From: Siphonodentalium dalli
Lineage: Eukaryota; Mollusca; Scaphopoda; Gadilida; Siphonodentaliidae
Direction: 5' to 3'
DNA length: 64,000 nucleotides
Assembly (NCBI GenBank): GCA_032622095.1
Contig: CP136067.1
Coordinates: 49,945,899-50,009,898 of the forward strand
Position numbers and translations under genes: made by a program. How positions within the stretch are numbered: the first letter of the stretch is position 1; every line of letters starts with the position of its first letter. Below are positions 58,278-64,000 of the stretch, one piece after another. The notes under the pieces are model-generated. The model was given only the letters and a program-made list of their open reading frames with translations. It had not been told where the DNA came from and searched no databases.

Positions 58278-59583
58278 TCTGGACATGTAACTCATCTGGT
58301 ATCTGGACATGTAACCCATTGGGTATCTGGACATGTAACCCGTCTGGTATCTGGACATGTAACCAATTGGGTATCTGGACATGTAACCCGTCTGGTATCT
58401 GGACATGTAACCCATTGGGTATCTGGCCATGTAACCCATCGGGTATCTGGACATGTAACCCATCGGGTATCTGGACATGTAACCCATTGGTATCTGGACA
58501 TGCAATCCATCTGGTATCTGGACATGTAACCCATCTGGTATCTGGACATGTAACCCATTGGGTATCTGGCCATGTAACCCATCGGGTATCTGGACATGTA
58601 ACCTATCTGGTATCTGGACATGTAACCCATCTGGTATCTGGACATGTAACCCATCTGGTATCTGGACATGTAACCCATCTGGTATCTGGACATGTAACCC
58701 ATCTGGTATCTGGCCATGTAACCCATCTGGTATCTGGACATGTAACCCGTCGGGTATCTGGTCATGTAACCCATCTGGTATCTGGACAGTGGACATGTAA
58801 CCCATCTGGTATCTGGACATGTAACCCATCTGGTATCTGGTCATGTAACCCATTGGGTATCTGGCCATGTAACCCATGTGGTATCTGGACATGTAACCCA
58901 TTGGGTATCTGGACATGTAACATATCCGGTATCTGGACATGTAACCCGTCGGTGTCTTGACATGTAACCCTTCATATATTTTTATATGTAACCCATCTGG
59001 TATCTGGACATGTAACCCGTCGGGTATCTGGACATGTAACCCATATGTTATCTGGCCATGTAACCCATCTGGTATCTGGACATGTAACCCATCTGGTATC
59101 TGGACATGTGACCCGTCTGGTATCTGGACATGTAACCCATTGGGTATCTGGACATGTAAACCGTCTGGTATCTGGACATGTAACCCATTGGGTATCTGGA
59201 CATGTAACCCATCTGGTATCTGGACATGTAACCCATCTGGTATCTGGACATGTAACCCATTGGGTATCTGGACATGTAACCCATCTGGTATCTGGACATG
59301 TAACCCGTCGGTGTCTTGACATGTAACCCTTCATATATTTTTATATGTAACCCGTCGGGTATCTTGACATGTAACCCATCGAGTATCTGGACATGTAACA
59401 CATCGGGTATCTAGATATGTAACCCATCTGGTATCTTGACGTGCAACCGTCGGTTATCTTGACATTGTAACCCGTCGGGTATATGGACATGTAACCCGTC
59501 GGGTATATGGACATGTAACCCGTCGGGTATATGGACATGTAACCCATCGGGTATCTGGACATGCAACCCGTCGGGTATCTGGA
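58278..59583. repeat. 24-bp minisatellite, about 54 units
   Basis: Unit TATCTGGACATGTAACCCAT+CTGG with C/T, CGT and GGG variants. The aberrant block 'ggtgtcttgac ... cccttcatatatttttat' occurs at 58951 and 59310, a 359-bp local higher-order period (15 units less one base). Because 24 is a multiple of 3, every stop-free frame gives a clean 8-residue repeat (e.g. GIWTCNPS, VSGHVTHL, MSRYQMGY). The 80-253-codon frames on both strands are artefacts of this. Confidence 0.95.
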
Positions 59584-60260
59584 GAAGTTTGTTTGTTTGT
59601 TTTTATTTATTTTCAGGGGCCGATGCTTTCTTTGTGATGTGTCGATCTTTCGTGTCGCGAAATTACCCGTATGTGAGGTCTTTCCTCCAACAGTAAAACT
59701 GACAGTATCGTGAATGGCAAAGCGACACCAAAGGGACATGCATGGCTCATTTGAACGTCCAGACGTATGTAAACGTAAACTTTTTTCCCTACAGAAGTGA
59801 GACGAATATCTTAATTTTTACTATGTCAGGAATAGGCTAAACAAGTAACGCTACTTTTTGTTTCTCGGTGCTAAATTATAAACAATATGAGGCTATATAT
59901 TCTATTCTGCGGCCCACGAAGTTCGTATAAAAGTATGTTTACTTATTTGTCTACCTGTTTTGATCACCAGAGCGTGAAAAAGTATATACTGAGTATACTT
60001 TGATGTTTCAAACTGTAGGGCTGCAGAACCCAATCAACTTATCAACCTGACGCAACTATAAAATGTCGATTTCGGGACCGAAGCGAATCACCACCTAAAG
60101 CCACGTATTGTCAATGAACATACAGATCATAAAGACCTTGGGAACGTTTCCCTTCGCCTTGTGCAGTTAGGAAAATTCAACAAATTTTAGCTGCGCTATA
60201 ATATGTTGATACACTCCACAATTAACATCGGTGCGCGTATGTTGTTTTATACTATATAGT
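59584..60260. other. No gene; right-hand partner of the 57950 repeat
   Basis: (GTTT)n at 59587-59602. 59725-59850 is the partner repeat. No other signal. Confidence 0.45.
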
Positions 60261-60476
60261 AAAGTAATGCCATAAGTAATTGACTACTTAACCACAGCAT
60301 AATTATAGGTAATTTTTGAAGATTTAGTCGGAAATATGGCTTTTTGCCATTCATCGGAAATCTCTCAGTGAGAGCTTTCCGATGAATGACAACAAGCCGC
60401 CATATTACGACTAAATCCTGAAAATTTACCCATAATTCTGCTGTGGTTACGGAGTCGATTATTTAGGCCATTACTG
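60261..60476. mobile_element. TA-flanked foldback MITE (family T), full palindrome
   Basis: Both arms about 105 bp, from AAGTAATGCCATAAGTAATT to the centre CTCTCAGTGAGAG (about 60360-60373) and back to GGCCATTACTG. TA follows at 60477-60478. This is the longest right arm of the family in the window. Confidence 0.85.
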
Positions 60477-60773
60477 TAGCATCTCTCGATGCCCTAGCTC
60501 AATCTCTCTATCTGTCTCCCTATCCCCTTCTCTCTATATCTATATCTCATTCTCTCCCCCACTCTCTCCACCACTGTCCTCAGTCACCCCTCGTGCTGTT
60601 TGCTCTCATCTCGTTTATCTTGATGTATTATATTGTATATACCGAGGCTCTCCCATTGTGGATGTGTGTTTGAAACATCTATAAAAGTTAGTCTGACAGG
60701 ATAAACAAGTATACGAGCTGTGGTAATTCAAAATCCACATTAATAAATTAGTTAAAAAATTAGTAATCGTTAA

Positions 60774-61085
60774 AGATACATAATCCGAATTAACGCTCAC
60801 AAATTACTAATTCCTTGGATTCGGGGGTAAAACATATTTGATTCGCGTCGAGAAACACATCCATCAAAGCTCAGAATGATCAGATATCGATGTTTGAAAT
60901 ATATTATTTTTCACCTCCGATAATTTTAGGTGGCCCAGTAAACAGTCGGCGAGAAGACTTTCTCTGACCAAATTGCGGATGAAGATGGATAACTCTAAAA
61001 TCAAGTGGCTTTTTTGTGTCAGATATTTGACTAACCGGCAAAATTTCGTTGAACAATATGTTGATAAATAACAGGTTTTGGGCAA
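60774..61085 (-). mobile_element. Family Q MITE, truncated
   Basis: TTAA at 60770-60773, then 'agatacataatccgaatta'. Continues in reverse order through 'gattcgggggtaaaac' and 'gatggataactctaaaatca' until about 61085, where family F sequence begins. The other end is absent. Confidence 0.7.
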
Positions 61086-61731
61086 TTATATAGTACTAGC
61101 AGGTTAGCCCACCACTGACGGCCATCGTCCCATGGCTTTGTTCGAAAAAGCAATTGCAACCGCTTCCGATACACATGTGCTGCACCTAGGTGTAAAATTT
61201 CGTCGAAATCGGCCAGTTTTACCCGATTTGACCTTGAATTGATCATTTAGAAGGTCAATGTCAGGTCGGGGTCATAATTTGACCAGTCCATGACACTTTC
61301 CGCACAAAAGTACCCTAGGTAGCAAGTTTGAGCTCAATCGGTTCGAGTCTATAAAGGACACATACACATATATATCATTTGTGGGTACCCGTTTCAAGGT
61401 CAAGGTCACCTCGCGCGGAAAAACTGACCCGATGAAAATCTGCCCCGTTCCTTGGAACCCCTAAGTACAAAATTAAGTACGAATTTTCGCCTCGAGACGC
61501 TCAATGGAGCCGTATTTATACTCGTCGTGTATATAGACGATCAACGACACTGCGGACACAAACGCTCTTTAACTATCAACGCGATTGACCCCACAGTGCC
61601 AAGGTCGGTGACTGGAAGTGGAGAAGGAGTGCTCGGACGTTCTCAGAAGCTCTGCTATGCACTGTCCGTAGGTTTTTATCCTTAGACAGGAAGTTTGGTC
61701 TGAATCGGTCGAGCTGTTTTAGATTCTATAA

Positions 61732-61772
<41 letters not shown>

Positions 61773-62600
61773 ATATACGTAACCCCACAGTGCCAAGGAC
61801 GGTGACTGGAAGTGGAGAAGGGGTGGTCGGACGTTCTCAGAAGCTGTGCTATGCACTGTCCGTAGGTTTGTAACCTTAGACAGGAAGTTTGGTCTGAATC
61901 GGTCCAGCCGTTTTCGATTCTATAAAGGATATATATATGGATATACGTAGTTCTCAAAATATATAGTAGACTAGCAGGTTAGCCCACCACTGGCGTGGTT
62001 CGTCTCGTGGCTTTTGCAATTGCAACAGCTTCCGAGACACGTATGCTGCACCTAGGTGTAAAATTTCGTCGGTTCGAGTCTATAAAGGACACACACATAT
62101 ATATAATTTGTGTGTACCCGTTTCAAGGTGAAGATCACCTAGGGCGGAAAAACTGACCCGATCCCCGTTCCTATGAAGCCCTAAGTACGTAAGAATCACA
62201 CAACACGCTCGTGTCTGGGTACCGACGCCGACGCCCGTGTACATACATAAGAATCACATTACGCACATACGCTCTTTATCAACGACACTGCGGATAGGAA
62301 CGCTCTTTAACTATCAACGCGATTAAACCTGCAGTGCCGTTTTTGTGACTGGGAGTGAAGAACGGGTGGTCGGAGCTTCTCCAAAATGCCACGATGATCA
62401 TTCCCGTTGGTTTTTTACCCTTATATAGGAAGTTTGAGCTCAATCGATCCAGCCGTTTTCGAGTCTATTGAGGACACACACAAGAGAAATTATGGTACCC
62501 GTCCCTAAAAGAGGTATGATTTAAGGTACAAACTGACCCGATGAAAATTTCCCCCGTTCCTAGGAACGACAGACATAAGAATCACACAACACGCATTTTT
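61086..62600 (+). repeat. Clustered, partly tandem family F repeats
   Basis: 'agcaggttagcccaccactg' at 61098 and 61974 start two head-to-tail copies. 'ccccacagtgccaaggtcgg' (61589) and 'ccccacagtgccaaggacgg' (61783) are 194 bp apart, with a third relative at 62330. Words 'gcacctaggtgtaaaatttc', 'gagtctataaaggacaca' and 'ctgacccgatgaaaat' recur. (TA)n at 61736-61770. Confidence 0.6.
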
Positions 62601-62667
62601 TAATGAGTTAATTATGTCTTTTTAATCAAGAGGAATTATGATACCCGTCCCTAAAATAGGTATGCCA

Positions 62668-63025
62668 ACGATGTCGTTGTTGTTGGCATTCACGGCTTGG
62701 TGGCCACCCGAAAATTCTCGCCCGAAGATTATCACATTGCCGTAAAGAGAAAATTAGCATTGTGTGGAATTATTAATTTGAACTAATTATTTTCTCGCCA
62801 ACAATGTCGTTGTTGTTGGCATTCACGGCTTGGGAGTGACCCCCCCTACCTTTACGAGATGGTCAAAGGAGAAGGCAGTGGAAGTCCCGTCAGATTGGGG
62901 GACGTATCGCACTGCCTGGTATTTAGCAGGGATTGTGGTTTGGGGGGCTAACCCCGGGATTCTCGCAAGGGTCGAATGACCCTTTCCCTAACCCCTCATT
63001 TTTAGCTTTTATTTTAATTGAACAT
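62668..63025. repeat. Direct repeat pair with coding-like tails
   Basis: 'atgtcgttgttgttggcatt cacggcttgg' occurs at 62673 and 62805. After each copy a plus frame stays open: first VATRKFSPEDYHIAVKRK, second PPTFTRWSKEKAVEVPSDWG then YLAGIVVWGANPGILARVE. These could be remnants of a transposon ORF. The minus strand is equally possible. Not called as CDS. Confidence 0.4.
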
Positions 63026-63045
63026 AAAAAAAAAAAAAAAAAAAA
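63026..63045 (+). repeat. 20-nt poly-A tract
   Basis: Run of 20 A on the plus strand, 15 nt downstream of the stop codon of the minus-strand frame that ends at 63061. Confidence 0.9.
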
Positions 63046-63060
63046 GTTTCAAAGAGTTTG

Positions 63061-63240
63061 TCATTTTTTCTTATTCCTTCTTTTCTTCGGATTTGATTTT
63101 TCCGTCGAAGATGGTGGAGATGTCAGGTATTTTTGTTGTTGTATAAGTTGTTGGACTCGTTGTTCTTGTTCTTGTTTGTATCGTTGCGATTCTTCTCTGT
63201 ACTTGTCATATTCTCTATTTTTCTCTTCTTGTTCGTCCAT
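63061..63240 (-). pseudogene. C-terminal coiled-coil fragment of a coding sequence, frameshifted upstream
   Basis: 59 codons to TGA at 63061: DEQEEKNREYDKYREESQR, then Gln/Glu-rich RVQQLIQQQK, a Ser/Pro linker and a basic tail NPKKRRNKKK. This is charged coiled coil followed by an NLS-like end. A 50-bp tandem duplication (63241-63290 repeats 63191-63240) shifts the frame upstream. The organisation recalls C-termini of Myb/SANT-like or MADF-type DNA-binding proteins often linked to Harbinger transposons. That is a guess from style only. Confidence 0.45.
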
Positions 63241-63479
63241 TCTTCTCTGTACTTTTCATATTCTCTATTTTTCTCTTCTTGTTCGTTCATTTGAGGGGTG
63301 TATGTTTATAACTTGTTTATATGAATGTATCGAAAATAGACTAAGATTTTCAGCCGTAACAAGAAATGTATATATGAGGAAATGTAAATTCTATATTTTG
63401 AAAGGTATTAGCAAGTTTTGGCTCAACGGGTTTAGCAGTTTGAAGTGAATATGGATATAAAAATATACATATACAGATA

Positions 63480-63735
63480 TAACAAATGTAGAGTTACGCC
63501 TCTTGGATCGCGAGCGAATCGATAGCGAAACCCATCGTATCGAAACGAAGGTCGCACTTTAAGGGCCAATGAGTGCCCAGAGCTCGTCCAAAATGCGACG
63601 TCGACGACCTCCGTGTGTTTTTACACTTATATACGAAATTTGAGCTCGATCCGCGCAGCCGTTTTCGATTCTATGAAGTACCCACATACACATATACACA
63701 CACATATATATACATATATACGGAAGTCTCAAAAT
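63480..63735 (+). repeat. Family F repeat, 3' part
   Basis: 'gtcgcactttaagggccaatg', 'gagctcgtccaaaatgc', 'ttgagctcgatccgcgcagc' and 'cgttttcgattctatgaag' followed by CACA-rich sequence match the right half of the units at 61-62.5 kb. Confidence 0.55.
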
Positions 63736-63739
63736 ATAT

Positions 63740-63889
63740 AGGAGATATGTATACAGTTGAGCGTGGTTAGCATTATTTTTTGGCTATTACACGATTCTGA
63801 TAACTGAAGGGGCATTTCAAAAAATATTGTTGTTGTTGCTGTTGTTGGAATCTGATGATATGGGGTCCATCGAATCGGATTGAGTACCT
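63740..63889 (-). mobile_element. Family Q MITE, one end only
   Basis: Ends CGGATTGAGTACCT with TTAA at 63890-63893. Reads back through (GTT)n, 'ctgataactgaaggggcat' and 'agcattatttttt' to about 63740, where it is truncated next to family F sequence. Confidence 0.75.
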
Positions 63890-64000
63890 TTAAAAACTCA
63901 TTTCTAACTGAAATTGACAAAGAAAATAGGTATCGATTGTGTCCCAATTTTGAACATTTAACAACTGTTCGTAAAATGCACATAACACCTTTGACTTACA

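Noticed and set aside
58199-59401. Long ORFs on both strands (up to 253 codons) with 8-residue repeats
   Set aside because: They follow from a stop-free 24-bp unit. The frames on opposite strands are equally open, and no start context, promoter or non-repeat domain is present.
61682-61957. 91-codon minus-strand ORF
   Set aside because: Composed of family F repeat and a (TA)n microsatellite.

Overview
The window is AT-rich eukaryotic DNA from an animal genome. It has no operons and no long intact host ORF, but it is saturated with dispersed transposon remnants. A tRNA-type SINE at 39.4-39.7 kb has the tail motif GCGACGTTAAACCCC followed by an (AATA)n-like tract. I associate that tail with molluscan SINEs, so a marine lophotrochozoan, most likely a mollusc, is my best guess. 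This is recall plus inference and is not proven by the window.

Layout. 0-6.5 kb holds a piggyBac-like relic carrying another repeat, a MULE-like insert inside an older element, a foldback MITE and a 1.2 kb TTAA-flanked element. 6.6-9.5 kb is a 5'-truncated CR1/L2-type LINE with endonuclease and reverse transcriptase domains and one nonsense codon in the RT core. 10.7-12.8 kb holds a TIR element rich in AACGACTT motifs and a TTAA element nested in another. 16.3-22.4 kb has palindromic foldback elements, one split by a 1.24 kb poly-G-ended insertion. 26.5-36.4 kb carries several TTAA MITEs, a 22-bp minisatellite that appears to have grown inside a MITE, and another nested TTAA pair. 38-40.8 kb has foldbacks, the SINE, and a coding fragment cut off by a hairpin with a 31-G run. 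43.3-47.3 kb is a five-unit tandem array of a MITE plus its flank, with another MITE inserted in it. 48.4-50.5 kb has two tandem TIR elements and more foldbacks. 52.9-63.9 kb has imperfect repeat arrays, a microsatellite, a 1.3 kb 24-bp minisatellite and clustered dispersed repeats.

Host coding potential is thin. I found five short coding-like fragments: 6287-6487 minus, 28111-28338 plus, 40405-40625 plus, 54655-54927 plus and 63061-63240 minus. Only the one at 40.4 kb resembles a family I recognise (N-terminal part of Crypton/DUF3504-ZMYM-KCTD1-like proteins), and all are low to moderate confidence. The long ORFs over the minisatellites and microsatellite are by-products of repeat periodicity.

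The main biological content is transposon archaeology. At least five insertion events can be read at base level because an uninterrupted sister copy of the host repeat (a paralogous empty site) lies elsewhere in the window. Several unrelated MITE families are flanked by TTAA, pointing to piggyBac-type machinery supplied in trans. I did not find a convincing new defence, regulatory or metabolic system.
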